Counted from the stretch's first letter, positions 1 through 10,113 are shown. The stretch is 64,000 bases of DNA from Streptomyces canus (GCF_001514145.1 NZ_KQ948665.1:336615-400614), one strand, 5' to 3'. Numbers and translations are program-made. The notes: generated by a model not told the origin, from the letters alone.

Positions 1-629
1 CGGGGTCGGCAGACGCCTCGAAGGTCACCCGAGAGGCCGTCGACGCCGGGATCGCCAAGCTGAGCGGCGACATCATGCAGGTGCCGTCCAAGGTCAGCGC
101 CATCAAGATCGACGGCGTGCGCTCGTACAAGCGGGCGCGTGAGGGCGAGGACTTCGAGATCCCGGCTCGCCCCGTCACCATCTCGTCCTTCGCGGTCCAC
201 GACGTCCGGGACGCGGTTGCCGAGGACGGCACGGCCGTTGTGGATCTGGTGGTGTCGGTGGTCTGCTCGTCCGGCACCTACATCCGGGCCCTCGCCCGCG
301 ACTTGGGCGCCGGCCTGGGCGTCGGCGGCCACCTGACGGCTCTGCGCCGCACGCGCGTGGGCCCGTACAAGCTGGACTCGGCCAAGACCCTCGACCAGCT
401 CCAGCAGGAGCTGACGGTGATGCCGATCGCCGAGGCCGCGACAGCCGCGTTCCCCCGCTGGGACGTCGACGACCGCCGGGCCAAGCTGCTCACCAACGGC
501 GTACGGCTCGACATGCCCGACGAGTACACGGGCGCCGGTACGGTGGCCGTCTTCGACCCCGAGGGCCACTTCCTGGCACTGGTCGAGGAACACAAGGGCA
601 AGGCGAAGAGCCTGGCCGTCTTCGGCTAG
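1..629 (+). CDS. truB: tRNA pseudouridine(55) synthase TruB, C-terminal part (5' end outside window)
   Basis: TruB converts uridine 55 of the tRNA T-arm to pseudouridine. The reading frame is open from the first complete codon at base 3, so the gene starts upstream; about 209 residues are visible. The stretch SGDIMQVPSKVSAIKIDG, followed by G-x-R-x-Y-x-x-A-R, is the conserved TruB core just after the catalytic domain. SGTYIRALARDLG is the later conserved motif. The rest matches the actinobacterial C-terminal extension. The catalytic Asp lies upstream of the window. A hairpin terminator follows the stop, and truB followed by ribF is the usual Streptomyces order. The protein ends in AVFG, which is probably coincidental to the FG endings seen in the type VII locus. 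Confidence 0.95.
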   Translation, partial: GSADASKVTREAVDAGIAKLSGDIMQVPSKVSAIKIDGVRSYKRAREGEDFEIPARPVTISSFAVHDVRDAVAEDGTAVVDLVVSVVCSSGTYIRALARDLGAGLGVGGHLTALRRTRVGPYKLDSAKTLDQLQQELTVMPIAEAATAAFPRWDVDDRRAKLLTNGVRLDMPDEYTGAGTVAVFDPEGHFLALVEEHKGKAKSLAVFG

Positions 630-646
630 GCACCGAGGCTGTTTGC

Positions 647-687
647 CCGTGGAGCGGCGATCACGGGGTTGTGCCGCCGCTCCACGG
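647..687 (+). terminator. Hairpin terminator after truB
   Basis: A perfect 13-bp inverted repeat (647-659 with 675-687; stem CCGTGGAGCGGCG) encloses a 15-nt loop and begins 17 bases after the truB stop. There is no U-run, as is common for Streptomyces intrinsic terminators. Confidence 0.7.
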
Positions 688-872
688 TCCCCCCTCGGTT
701 CCCCCACCCCTAGGGTGTATCCGCCCGTCCCCATCCATTCACCCGCGTGGGCAGGCGCTCGGAGTGAACCGGGGGAGTGGAAGGGGGCGCGTTCACCACA
801 CGATCTGTGCCGCCGATCACCGCGCACCTACCGTCGAAAACAGGAACGTGCGTACGGCGGGGAGGTACGGCC

Positions 873-3800
873 ATGGCGGCAGAAGGTGACCCCGCCGACG
901 GAACGGAGCCTCTCGCCTCCGGCGGCGGCGCGGAGATGCCACAGCGTGAGCTTGGTGGGATCGCCGAGCTCGTCGATCGCGAGGTTCGGCAACGGGGCCG
1001 GGAGCGTGACGAGGGGCTCGTGCGGATTCTTGATCTGGTCGGCCGGCCCCGGGGGATCGGGTTCGTGGCCGATCGGCGTGGCACCGTCGTCACCAGCCAT
1101 GAGGCCGTCGACGGGCCGGCCCGGCTCGTGCTGCACGCCGGCGGTGACCGCGGTTGCGTGGTGTCCGCCGATGCCGTGACCGCGCTGCCCGAGCTGGACC
1201 TGGCGCTCGTCCGTACCGAAGGACTCGGCGTGGACCCGTTGCCGGTGTCCGTGCGCGACACCGTCGAGACCGGCACCTACGTCCGGCTCTCCGCCGGCTG
1301 CTGGCGCGAGGCCCGTGTGCTCGGCGCGGCCTCCGTGACCTACACCGCCACCGACCGCTTCCATCTCCTCGAAGACGTCCTGGAGTTGGCGATCGGCACC
1401 GCGGGACGGGACGCCCTGCGGCTGGGCGGCGGGGCCGCCGGAGGCCCCGTGCTCGACGCCGGGACCGGCGCGGTGGTCGCCGTCCTCGGCACCGCCCTGC
1501 AGTGCGGCCACCGCGACAGCGGATACGCGGTCCCGCTCCGCCCCGTCCGGACCGGCCCCCTCGCCGACCTGCTCGCGGAGAACGCGGCGACGGTCCCGGC
1601 GTACGGCGCCGACCTCAACCTCGCCGGCGTGCTGGAACTGACGGCCACCTCGGTGGCCCAGGACGGCCCGCCGGGCGGGCTCGCCGGTCACGTGGGCCGG
1701 GCAGACCCGACCGAGCCGGTCGAACGGGCCGCGGTCACCAGGGAGTTCGCCGCCTTCACCGAGGGCCCGGCCGGCGTCCTCGGCCTCGTCGGACCGCCCG
1801 GCAGCGGCCGTACGACACAACTCGCGGCCCTCGCCGCCCACCGCCACCGGGGTCCCGCCCCGGCCCCCACCCTCTGGCTGCGCGGCGCCGACCTCGAGGA
1901 CACCGACGCCTCGGTGGCCGATGCGGCGAGCCGGGCTCTCACCAGGGCCGCCCGGATCGTGGCGACCTCCACGGACACCGTCGCCGCCGACCTGGGCGAC
2001 ACCTCCCCCGAGCGGCTGGCCCGGCTGGCCGGCACCGCGGGCCGCCCCCTGTTCCTTCTCCTCGACGGCCCCGAGGAGATGCCCCCGGTCCTGGCCCACC
2101 GCCTCGCCGAGTGGACGGAGGGCACGGCGCAGTGGCTGGCGGAGACGGGGGCGCGGCTGGTGGTGGCGTGCCGGGAGGAGTACTGGGAGGGCGCGGACCT
2201 CCCGGAGGAACTGCTGTACGGCAAGCCGGAGAGGCACCTTCCGCCCTGCGTGCGCCTCGCCGACCTCACCGACGAGGAGGCCCACCGCGCCCGGGCCAAC
2301 CACTCCCTCCCCGAAGGCATCCTCACCGCCCCCGACGACCGGCACCCCCTGACCCTCAGGCTCCTCTCCGAGGTCCGCGCGGCTCTCCCGGACGCCCCTC
2401 ACACCCCCGTGGACCGCGACGAGGTCTTCTCGGCGTACCTCGACCTGATGTGCCTGCGCATCGCGGTACGGCTCGCCACAGCGAGCGGTCTGCGCGGCAC
2501 CGCCGTCCGCCGGCTCGCCGCGAAGGTCTCCGGCCAGGTCCACGAGGCCGCCCGCCGCAGCCTCGGTCCCGGGCAGGGGGAGCTGGACCGGGAGTCGTTC
2601 GAGGCGGTGTTCCCCTGGGGCCGGGCGCCGAAGCGGCTCGGCGGCACCGGCTGGGCCTCCGCCGTCCTCACCGAGGGCCTTCTCGTCCCCGCCGGCAGCG
2701 GCTACCGCTTCGCCCACGAGGAACTCGCCGACTGGATCCAGGGCACCCACCTCGACCTGGACGGGGCCCTGCTCGCCCTGGTCCATCGCCGCCGCACCGG
2801 AGGGGAACACCCCCTCCCCGTCCCGCACCACCGCATCGGCCCCGTCGTCCAGGCCCTGCTCCTCGTCGCCCGCCAGCACGGCGCACCGCAACTGGCGTAC
2901 CGACTGGAGGAGTTGCTCCACGCGCTCGACGCCGACCCGCACTCGTGGTGGGCGGCCCACCTCCTCACCGAGACCCTGCTGCGCCTGCCCGACGCGACGC
3001 CGTACACCGATGTGCTGCGGCGGCTCACCGACCGCCTCGTGGACCGGCGCCGCCGAGAGGAACCGGTCCCGCCCGCGTTCGGGCCTTCCTTCTGGAACGC
3101 CCTCCCGCTCCCGTCCGGCGCCCGCTTCGACCTGCTGCGCCGCCTCGTCCTCGCCGACGGGCCCCCGCACGAGCCCGGCCCCCGGTTCCTGGACGCCGTG
3201 GCAGAGTTGCTGGCCACGCACCCCACCGCCGTACAGCCGCATCTCACCCGCTGGTTCGACGACGAGCGGCCACTGCCCGCGACCCCGCACGCGACCGTGG
3301 CGAAAGCCGCGCAGGCGCTGCTGCACACGCACCGGACCCGGGCCCTGGACGACCTCACCGAGGTGCTCGTCGGCTGCGCGCACCGGCGGGCCGACGAACT
3401 GCTCGCCGTGCTGGCCGAGGACGAGCCGTCGGCGGTGTGCCGGGCCGTGGACCGGTGGGCGCACGACGAGCGGCCGGCACGGCGGGTGGCGGCGGTGGCC
3501 TACGGACTGCGGGCCGCCCCGCACGTACGCACCGAGGCCGACCGCGAACTCCTGCGCTTACGCCGCCCTCGCACTGCTCGCCCGCCCTGAGGACCGCACC
3601 CTGCACGGCGGTGCCCTCGCCCTGCTGGTCCGCGACCCGCGCACGCGTGCCCGTCATCTCCCACAGGCGCTCGGGCACTTCGCGGCCGGCGACCCGCAGT
3701 TCCCGCCCGGCGCACTGGTCCCCGCGCTCGCCACCGACCCCGATCCGGTCCTGGAGGCCTTCCGGGAGCGGCTGCGCGGACCGGGTGGCGGGGAGGCGCT

Positions 3801-4374
3801 GCGCACGCTCGCCGACGTCACCACGCCCGCCCTGGCCCGCCGGGTGGCCGTGCTGGTGCGGGAGGCGGTGCAGCGGCGCCCGGAGACCGCCGGGGACGCG
3901 GCCGCGTACGTCGACCGGCGCCTCGACCAGGGTCCCGCTGCCCGGGCCGTGCTCCTCCCGCTGGTCACCGGACTGCTCGACGGCGCCTCGGAACGGGTGC
4001 GGGCCGCGCTGGCGGCCGTGCTCGTCGGCCCGGGCACCCCCGCCTCCGGCCCGCTGCGCCAGGAGCTCCTCGGACACCTCCTGGACCACGAACGGGAGCC
4101 CGCGGTCCTGGTCGCCCTGCTGCCCGCGGCCGCCGCGCGCGGCGGGGACGGCGTCCGCGACCTCGTCCGGCGCACGGGCCTCCTCCTCGTCCGCACCCCG
4201 CTGGGCGCGACGAGTTTCGACCGCGCTCTCGTCGACCTCGGCCGGCATGTGCCCGGGTTCGCCGCGCTGGTGGCCGGCTGGCTCGCCGACGCCCCGCAGG
4301 AGTGGGCGGGGGTGGTCGGCCCCAGCACCCGTCGGATGATCGAGAACCTGGCGGATGCACGGGTTCCCGCCTGA
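873..4374 (+). pseudogene. Frameshifted trypsin-like/NTPase fusion protein
   Basis: A protein of about 1166 residues is encoded in two frames. The first frame runs from ATG 873, preceded by GGAGG at 861-865, to about 3557. The coding signal then continues one base later (YAALALL...) to the stop at 4374, consistent with one extra base or two missing bases near 3555-3560. The N-terminal part (about residues 50-220) resembles a trypsin fold, with a TSHEAV histidine and an LDLAL aspartate. The expected GDSGGP is GAAGGPV, so the nucleophile Ser is missing. A P-loop, GPPGSGRTT, lies near residue 307, with a Walker-B-like LFLLLDGPEE after it, then a helical C-terminal half. The pattern is STAND-like. 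The break could be a real mutation or an assembly error. Confidence 0.7.
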
Positions 4375-4498
4375 CTCCGCGTGCGTCGGGTCACAGCCCC
4401 CATGCCGATGCGAGCGACGGGCACGCGGCATGGCACCCTTAGACCTGCGTAAGTCGCAAGAGTCAATACGGACACGGGTTCGACGAGGAGCGGTCACA

Positions 4499-5449
4499 GT
4501 GCAGCGCTGGCGTGGCTTGGAGGACATCCCCGAGGACTGGGGGCGCAGCGTCGTCACCATCGGTTCCTACGACGGGGTCCACCGCGGGCACCAGCTGATC
4601 ATCCGGCATGCCGTGGACCGGGCGCACGAGCTGGGCGTCCCCTCGGTCGTCGTCACCTTCGACCCGCACCCCAGCGAGGTCGTCCGCCCCGGCAGTCACC
4701 CGCCGCTGCTGGCCCCGCACCACCGCCGCGCCGAGCTCATGGCCGAGCTGGGCGTGGACGCGCTCCTGATCCTCCCCTTCACCACGGAGTTCTCGAAGCT
4801 CTCGCCCGCCGACTTCGTCGTCAAGGTCCTGGTCGACAAGCTGCACGCCAAGGCCGTCGTCGAGGGCCCCAACTTCCGTTTCGGCCACAAGGCCGCGGGC
4901 AACTGCGACTTCCTCGCCGAGCAGGGCAAGACGTACGACTTCGAGGTCGAGATCGTCGACCTGTACGTGTCGGGCACGGCGGGCGGTGGCGAGCCCTTCT
5001 CCTCCACCCTGACCCGGCGTCTGGTCGCCGAAGGTGACGTGGAGGGCGCCGGGGAGATCCTGGGCCGCCCGCACCGGGTGGAGGGCGTGGTCGTCCGCGG
5101 GGCCCAGCGGGGGCGCGAGCTCGGCTTCCCGACCGCCAACGTCGAGACCCTCCCGCACACCGCCATCCCCGCCGACGGCGTCTACGCCGGCTGGCTGCAC
5201 GCCCAGGGCGAGGCGATGCCGGCCGCGATCTCCGTCGGCACCAACCCGCAGTTCGACGGCACCGAGCGCACGGTGGAGGCGTACGCGATCGACCGCGTCG
5301 GGCTCGACCTGTACGGGCTGCACGTGGCGGTGGACTTCCTCGCCTATGTGCGCGGGCAGCAGAAGTTCGAGTCGCTGGACGCGCTGCTGAAGGCGATGGC
5401 CGACGACGTGCAGCGGTGCCGTGAGCTGATCGAGGGCGCGCAGGCCTGA
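4499..5449 (+). CDS. ribF: Bifunctional riboflavin kinase / FAD synthetase RibF
   Basis: RibF phosphorylates riboflavin to FMN and adenylylates FMN to FAD in the cytoplasm. The 316-residue length is normal for the family. The N-terminal nucleotidyltransferase domain shows GSYDGVHRGHQ, a variant of GNFDGVHxGH, then TFDPHP and an LPF segment. The C-terminal riboflavin kinase domain shows GRELGFPTANV. GTG 4499 is chosen because a GAGGAG Shine-Dalgarno lies about 9 bases upstream and the upstream in-frame extension from 4355 is unlike RibF. A strong terminator follows directly, so this is the last gene of the left housekeeping block. Confidence 0.95.
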   Translation: MQRWRGLEDIPEDWGRSVVTIGSYDGVHRGHQLIIRHAVDRAHELGVPSVVVTFDPHPSEVVRPGSHPPLLAPHHRRAELMAELGVDALLILPFTTEFSKLSPADFVVKVLVDKLHAKAVVEGPNFRFGHKAAGNCDFLAEQGKTYDFEVEIVDLYVSGTAGGGEPFSSTLTRRLVAEGDVEGAGEILGRPHRVEGVVVRGAQRGRELGFPTANVETLPHTAIPADGVYAGWLHAQGEAMPAAISVGTNPQFDGTERTVEAYAIDRVGLDLYGLHVAVDFLAYVRGQQKFESLDALLKAMADDVQRCRELIEGAQA

Positions 5450-5466
5450 GGCGCGCAGAGACGAGA

Positions 5467-5503
5467 AAAGAGGGCCGGCACCTTTGTGGTGCCGGCCCTC
5501 TTT
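5467..5503. terminator. Bidirectional terminator between ribF and the MinD-like gene
   Basis: A perfect 16-bp stem (5467-5482 with 5488-5503) closes a 5-base loop. The arms begin with AAA and end with TTT, so the hairpin has a T-run on either strand. It lies between two convergent genes, 18 bases after ribF and 17 bases after the minus-strand stop. Confidence 0.9.
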
Positions 5504-5519
5504 CGCGCACTGCTTTCGT

Positions 5520-8516
5520 CTACTGCTGCGGTGGCTGTCCCGCGTTCGGGTCGTACGGCGGCTGCGGGAACCCGGGCTGCGGCTGACCCGGCTGACCGGT
5601 CTGCCAGGGCTGGCCGGGCTGTGCGCCGGGGAAGCCCTGGAACGGCGGCTGGGGCTGTTGCGGCTGCGCGGCCGGGGCCTGCTGGTGACCCGGCATCGGG
5701 GGAGCCATGGTCGGCGGCTGGTGGCCGCCCTGCCCCGTCCACAGGCCCTGCTCCTGCTGAGCCCGCACGAAGTCCTCGGCCACCATCGCGGCGAGGTCGA
5801 AGTACGCCTCCCGGACCTTCGGCCGCATCATGTCGAGGTCGACCTCGGCACCGGCCGCCAGGTGCTCGTCGAACGGTACGACGATCACGCCCCGGCAGCG
5901 CTGCTCGAAGTGGGTGACGATGTCCTCCACCTTGATCATCTTGCCGGTCTCGCGCACACCCGAGATCACGGTGATGGACCGCGAGACCAGGGACGCGTAC
6001 CCGTGCGCCGACAGCCAGTCCAGCGTCGTACTGGCGCTGCTCGCGCCGTCCACCGACGGGGTCGAGATGATGATCAGCTGGTCGGCGAGGTCGAGGACCC
6101 CGCGCATGGCGCTGTAGAGCAGACCCGTGCCCGAGTCCGTGAGGATGATCGGGTACTGGCGGCCCAGCACGTCGATCGCGCGCCGGTAGTCCTCGTCGTT
6201 GAACGTCGTGGACACGGCAGGGTCGACGTCGTTGGCGATGATCTCGAGGCCCGAGGCCGCCTGGGACGTGAACCGGCGGATGTCCATGTACGAGTTGAGG
6301 TACGGGATCGCCTGGACCAGGTCACGGATGGTGGCGCCGGTCTCGCGCCGGACCCGGCGGCCGAGGGTGCCGGCGTCCGGGTTGGCGTCGATGGCGAGGA
6401 TCTTGTCCTGCCGCTCGGTGGCGAGGGTGGAGCCGAGGGCGGTGGTCGTGGTCGTCTTGCCCACGCCGCCCTTGAGGCTGATCACCGCGATCCGGTAGCA
6501 GGACAGCACCGGGGTGCGGATGAGGTCGAGCTTGCGCTGCCTCTCCTGCTCCTCCTTCTTGCCGCCGAGCTTGAACTTCGAGCCACCAGGAGTGGGACGG
6601 CTGCTCTTGGCCTTCTGCTTCTTGCTGTTGACCAGTCGGTCCGAGGTCAGCTCGACCGCGGCGTTGTAGCCGAGCGGCGCGCCCGCGCCGGCGACCTGCT
6701 GCCGCTGGTCGTGCTGGACGGCCGCGGGCCAGGCTCCACCGGTACGGGGGTCCACGCCGGGCTGGCCCGGAGCGCCCGCGTAGGGGCCGGGCTGCGGTGC
6801 CTGCGGCGGCTGCTGCCCCGGGAACTGCGGCTGCCCCGGCTGGGCCTGCGGCTGTGCCGGGGGCGGCGGCACGGGCTGACCCGGCTGGCCGGGCTGTGCG
6901 GGGGCCTGCTGCTGGGGGTAGCCGTAGCCGCTCTGGTCGGGCTGGGGTGCGGGCGGTTGCGGGAAGCCGTAGCCGCTCTGCGGGTTCGGGGGCGCGGGCT
7001 GCTGGGGGTAGCCGTAGCCGCCCTGGCCGGGCTGGGGGGCAGGGGGCTGGGGGAAGCCGTAGCCGCTCGGCGGGTTTTGCGGTGTCTGTGGGTACTGCGG
7101 GTTCTGTGGGGCGGGGGGCTGTGGGTAGCCGTAACCGCCCTGTGCCGCCTGGCCCTCGGGCTGCGGCGGCGCGGCCGACCAGCCGCCGGGCGCCGGCTGC
7201 GGTGCCTGGGGCGCGGCCGTCGGCTGTGCGGGCGGGAGCGGGGCACCGGGCTGTCCACCCGTCGTCCACTCCGGAGCCGACGTCGGTGCCGTACCGGGGG
7301 CCGCCGACGCGTACTGGGGCGGGAGCGGCGGGACGGCGCCCTGGGGGGCCGGCGGGGGACGCCAGCCTTCCTGCTGGGCGTCGGGCTGCTCGGGGGTGGG
7401 GCTCTGGGCCGGCTGGGGCTGCTCGGGTACGGCGGCCTGCGGTGCCTGGGGCTGGTCAGGTGCGGTGGTCTGCGTGGTCGGGGCGTCGGGCGCGGCTGCC
7501 TGCGGTTCGGCGTCACCGGCCGGGGCGGAGGCCGGGGGCGTGTGGGCTTCCGGTGCCTCGGGCGCGGTGGCTTCGGCGGTGGGCGCCTGGGGGGCGGCCG
7601 TGCCCTCGTCGGTTCCGGTCTCGTCGTCGGAGGCGGATGTGGCTCCGGCCCCGCTCGGGGACGGGGCCGCCGGTGCCTCGGCGTCCGCCTCGGTGGACCC
7701 TTGCGGGGCTTCGGCAGGGGCGGGCGGTTCGGGGGCGGTGGGCGCGGAGGGTGCCTCCGGCGACGGGGCTGAGGGGGGCTGCGGGGCGCTCGTCGTCGTG
7801 GCGGAGGTGGAGGGCGCGTCGATACGGCTTTCCGCTTCACCTCCGGCGGAAGCCGCGCCGCCCTCTGCGGTGGGGGCTGTCGGGGGTGCGGGAGCCACGG
7901 GGGGCGCGGGAGGTGTGGGGGCTGTAGGGGCGACGGGGGGTGCGGGAGCCACCGGGGCAGCGGGGGGTACGGGAGCCGCCGGCGACGCGGTGGGGGCCGT
8001 AGGAGGAGTGGGGGCCTGCGGGTAGCCGTAGCCGCTCTGGGGGTTCGGCGGCGCGGGGGGCTGAGGGTAGCCGTAACCGGTCTGCGGGTTCGGCGGCGCG
8101 GGGGGCTGAGGGTAGCCGTAACCGGTCTGCGGGTTCGGCGGCGCGGGCGGCTGAGGGTAGCCGTAGCCGCTCTGCGGGGGCTGGGGGGCCGCGCCGGGGT
8201 TGCCCGCCCACGGCGGCGGCGGAGGCGTCGCGCCGGCCGGGCCCGCGGACGGGGCGAACTGCGGGCCGGGAGCGGGAGCCGACGGTGCGGAACCGGACGT
8301 ATCGGGGTAACCGGGGTGCGGTGCAGGCGCGGTGGGGGCAGCGGCGGGCGCGGGAGGTTCCGCCTCGGCCTCGGGCGCCGCACTCTGCGTGTACCAGGCA
8401 GGCGCGGCGTAGTCGATGGTGAACTCGCCCGTCATCTCGGTGGCGGACTCCGCGTCGGACTGGTCGTCGCTGGGCGTGGTCCAGCCCGCGCGCAGCCCGT
8501 CCCGATCGCTCTGCAC
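5520..8516 (-). CDS. Type VII secretion-associated MinD/ParA-like ATPase with long Pro/Gln-rich N-terminus
   Basis: The 998-residue protein begins at GTG 8516, preceded by AGGAGG at the right distance. Roughly residues 30-640 are low complexity, rich in Pro, Gln, Ala and Gly, with repeated GYGYPQPPAPPNPQ units. The last third is a MinD/ParA-type ATPase. A deviant Walker A (KGGVGKTT) sits near residue 680, followed by IDANPDAGTLG and a switch-like ILTDSGTG. A further short Pro/Gln-rich tail closes the protein. This layout resembles mycobacterial EspI, a proline-rich MinD-like ATPase of ESX-1, but orthology is an inference. It sits at the left edge of the type VII locus on the same strand as bldB and eccE. 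Confidence 0.85.
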   Translation of the reverse strand: MQSDRDGLRAGWTTPSDDQSDAESATEMTGEFTIDYAAPAWYTQSAAPEAEAEPPAPAAAPTAPAPHPGYPDTSGSAPSAPAPGPQFAPSAGPAGATPPPPPWAGNPGAAPQPPQSGYGYPQPPAPPNPQTGYGYPQPPAPPNPQTGYGYPQPPAPPNPQSGYGYPQAPTPPTAPTASPAAPVPPAAPVAPAPPVAPTAPTPPAPPVAPAPPTAPTAEGGAASAGGEAESRIDAPSTSATTTSAPQPPSAPSPEAPSAPTAPEPPAPAEAPQGSTEADAEAPAAPSPSGAGATSASDDETGTDEGTAAPQAPTAEATAPEAPEAHTPPASAPAGDAEPQAAAPDAPTTQTTAPDQPQAPQAAVPEQPQPAQSPTPEQPDAQQEGWRPPPAPQGAVPPLPPQYASAAPGTAPTSAPEWTTGGQPGAPLPPAQPTAAPQAPQPAPGGWSAAPPQPEGQAAQGGYGYPQPPAPQNPQYPQTPQNPPSGYGFPQPPAPQPGQGGYGYPQQPAPPNPQSGYGFPQPPAPQPDQSGYGYPQQQAPAQPGQPGQPVPPPPAQPQAQPGQPQFPGQQPPQAPQPGPYAGAPGQPGVDPRTGGAWPAAVQHDQRQQVAGAGAPLGYNAAVELTSDRLVNSKKQKAKSSRPTPGGSKFKLGGKKEEQERQRKLDLIRTPVLSCYRIAVISLKGGVGKTTTTTALGSTLATERQDKILAIDANPDAGTLGRRVRRETGATIRDLVQAIPYLNSYMDIRRFTSQAASGLEIIANDVDPAVSTTFNDEDYRRAIDVLGRQYPIILTDSGTGLLYSAMRGVLDLADQLIIISTPSVDGASSASTTLDWLSAHGYASLVSRSITVISGVRETGKMIKVEDIVTHFEQRCRGVIVVPFDEHLAAGAEVDLDMMRPKVREAYFDLAAMVAEDFVRAQQEQGLWTGQGGHQPPTMAPPMPGHQQAPAAQPQQPQPPFQGFPGAQPGQPWQTGQPGQPQPGFPQPPYDPNAGQPPQQ
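8021..8180. repeat. 45-bp tandem repeat inside the MinD-like gene
   Basis: The motif GGTAGCCGTA recurs at 8021, 8066, 8111 and 8156, an exact 45-base period. Each unit encodes one 15-residue GYGYPQPPAPPNPQ-type block on the minus strand. Looser copies of the same block occur around 6917-7135. Repeats of this kind are prone to copy-number change. Confidence 0.8.
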
Positions 8517-8821
8517 AATTCCTCCTGGTGTGGGGTCGAGCACCCTCGTGCCGTGTGGGCACTCATGTGCCGGGCTGGGGGCGACCGTTCCTGGTGTCCG
8601 ATCCGTCTGAAGTCCCCTGGACGCGAACAACCCACCCGTGGGTTCTTACGTCGCACCCGCATCAAGCGTAAACGCCACCGGCGTCGGCGGGGCAGGCCCG
8701 TCCGCTGTGCTCTCGCGCCCAACGGACCGGTGCCTGCCGCGATGTCGGCCTTGTGACGGTTGTCCGTCTCTTGAAACCCGGGGCGGTTGGCTCTGTCCCG
8801 GCCGGGGCCGGGCCGTGGTGC
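8517..8821. other. Gap between bldB and the MinD-like gene, no gene seen
   Basis: These 305 bases lie downstream of bldB and upstream of the MinD-like gene, both on the minus strand. I see no convincing coding frame. A small hairpin (AACCCA...TGGGTT, about 8630-8644) could end bldB transcription. The AGGAGG ribosome binding site for the MinD-like gene is at its right end, around 8521-8526 read on the minus strand. Confidence 0.5.
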
Positions 8822-9148
8822 CTACTCCGCCTGCTCCGCGGTGAGCCCGCCCTGGTGCGGTGCGGCCTCCAGGTCGAACTCGCCGTCGCGTGCGCCGAGT
8901 ACGAAGGCCCGCCACTCCGCCTCCGTGTACCGCAGCACGGTGTCCGGGTCCAGGGAGGACCGCATGGCCACCGCGCCCTCGGGGAGGTAGGCGATCTCGA
9001 CGCGCTCCTCGTGCTCCTCGGTGCCGGGCGCGCTGTGCCACTCGACGCCGGAGATGTCCAGGCCGTACAGCTCGTCCCGTTCCCGCGCCTTTCGCGCCTT
9101 GACGTCCTCGTCCGGGGTCTTTGCGGCGATGTCGTCCGCGTCAGTCAT
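8822..9148 (-). CDS. bldB: Developmental regulator BldB
   Basis: A small 108-residue protein whose central block (ARERDELYGLDISG, then APGTEEHEERVEIAYLP and RYTEAEWRAFVLGARDGEFDL) is that of BldB. BldB is a small protein related to the DUF397 family and is needed for aerial mycelium formation and antibiotic production in Streptomyces coelicolor, where it also lies inside the type VII locus. ATG 9148 gives a start at MTDADDIAAKTPDE with an AAAGGG-type site upstream; ATG 9169 would add seven residues. It has no helix-turn-helix or membrane segment that I can see. A 137-base gap separates it from the upstream minus-strand gene and should hold its promoter. Confidence 0.85.
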   Translation of the reverse strand: MTDADDIAAKTPDEDVKARKARERDELYGLDISGVEWHSAPGTEEHEERVEIAYLPEGAVAMRSSLDPDTVLRYTEAEWRAFVLGARDGEFDLEAAPHQGGLTAEQAE

Positions 9149-9285
9149 GGTCGGCGGGCCCTTTCTCATGAGCGAACCTCGTGCACGAGCACCCTACTTG
9201 GCCTGGGCCCTCTCACACGGCGCAACGGTTCGGTCACGAACTCGGGTGAGGGGCCGACACCTTGGCCGCGCCACGAGCCCGCCCG

Positions 9286-10113
9286 TCAGTCCATCCGGCG
9301 GGGCGCCCCGAGGAGACCGGTCTCCGCGTCGGTGGGCTGGGTCATCACGTACTGCCGGTGCTTCTGTGTGCACCACAGGGCGACGTTGTCGGCGAGGGAC
9401 GGCAGCGACGCGGCGTCGCCCTGGGGCAACCGCATGGACTTGCCGACCACTTGGGACTCCTGCGGAGAGATCCGCTGGACCCCGACGACGTCCGCGTTGG
9501 CCAACAGTCGCGGGGCGGTCGGGCCGAGGTAGGGGAGCAGGGTCAGCACCGACTGCCAGGGCGCCGTGGTGAGACGGCTGCGCGGCGGGCGGATGCCCAG
9601 GTCGCGGATGATGAGCACCGGGCTGGCCGGGGAGGGGCCCTGTGGAGCGATCCGCCCCACCTGGTGCACCGTCACACACTGCTGGCCGCCGCCGGCCGCC
9701 TGCGCCATCGGTGCCCACAACTGCGGACGCGCCGTCTCCACGGCCACGCGCGCGCCGATCGCCGCCGCCCGCAGGGCGATGACCTGGGCCATCCAGGTGC
9801 CGCCCACCAGCACCATGTCCAACCGCGTGGGGCGGCACAGCCCCAGCACCGCGGGCTGGTTGTCCTGGTCGATGCCGAGGATCAGACCGTCGTCGCCGAC
9901 GGGCAGCGTCAGCTGCGCCAGGACGTCGGCGTCGACGAGGTGACGCTCACGCCGGGGACCGAGCAGGCCGAAGGCCTCGCGCAGACGCCGCTCGGGACCG
10001 ATCCGGGCGGGCTCGGGGGAGCGGGGCAGATGCCCGGGACGCTGTCCGGGGAAGCCCGGCGTCGACGATCCGAAGCCGGAGCGGCCGGAGGAACGGACGG
10101 TGGGAGCGGACAT
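9286..10113 (-). CDS. Conserved protein of the type VII locus, partner of eccE
   Basis: A 275-residue protein with no clear membrane segment and no motif that I recognise. The N-terminal 40 residues are Pro/Ser/Gly-rich and probably disordered. The remainder alternates short hydrophobic strands (LILGID, MVLVGGTWMAQVIALRAAAIGARVAVET), which looks like an alpha/beta domain. Its ATG at 10113 overlaps the eccE stop by one base (TGATG), so the two are almost certainly translationally coupled and work together. This suggests a role at the secretion channel or its cytoplasmic face. Function unknown. Confidence 0.8.
   Translation of the reverse strand: MSAPTVRSSGRSGFGSSTPGFPGQRPGHLPRSPEPARIGPERRLREAFGLLGPRRERHLVDADVLAQLTLPVGDDGLILGIDQDNQPAVLGLCRPTRLDMVLVGGTWMAQVIALRAAAIGARVAVETARPQLWAPMAQAAGGGQQCVTVHQVGRIAPQGPSPASPVLIIRDLGIRPPRSRLTTAPWQSVLTLLPYLGPTAPRLLANADVVGVQRISPQESQVVGKSMRLPQGDAASLPSLADNVALWCTQKHRQYVMTQPTDAETGLLGAPRRMD

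Noticed and set aside
828..3524. Long open frame on the minus strand opposite the protease-like/NTPase gene
   Set aside because: It is a G+C-driven shadow of the plus-strand gene, with low-complexity composition and no start site.
5484..7772. Long plus-strand frame opposite the MinD-like gene
   Set aside because: It mirrors the Pro/Gln repeats of the real minus-strand gene, and the translated product is Arg/Gly/Leu-rich without motifs.
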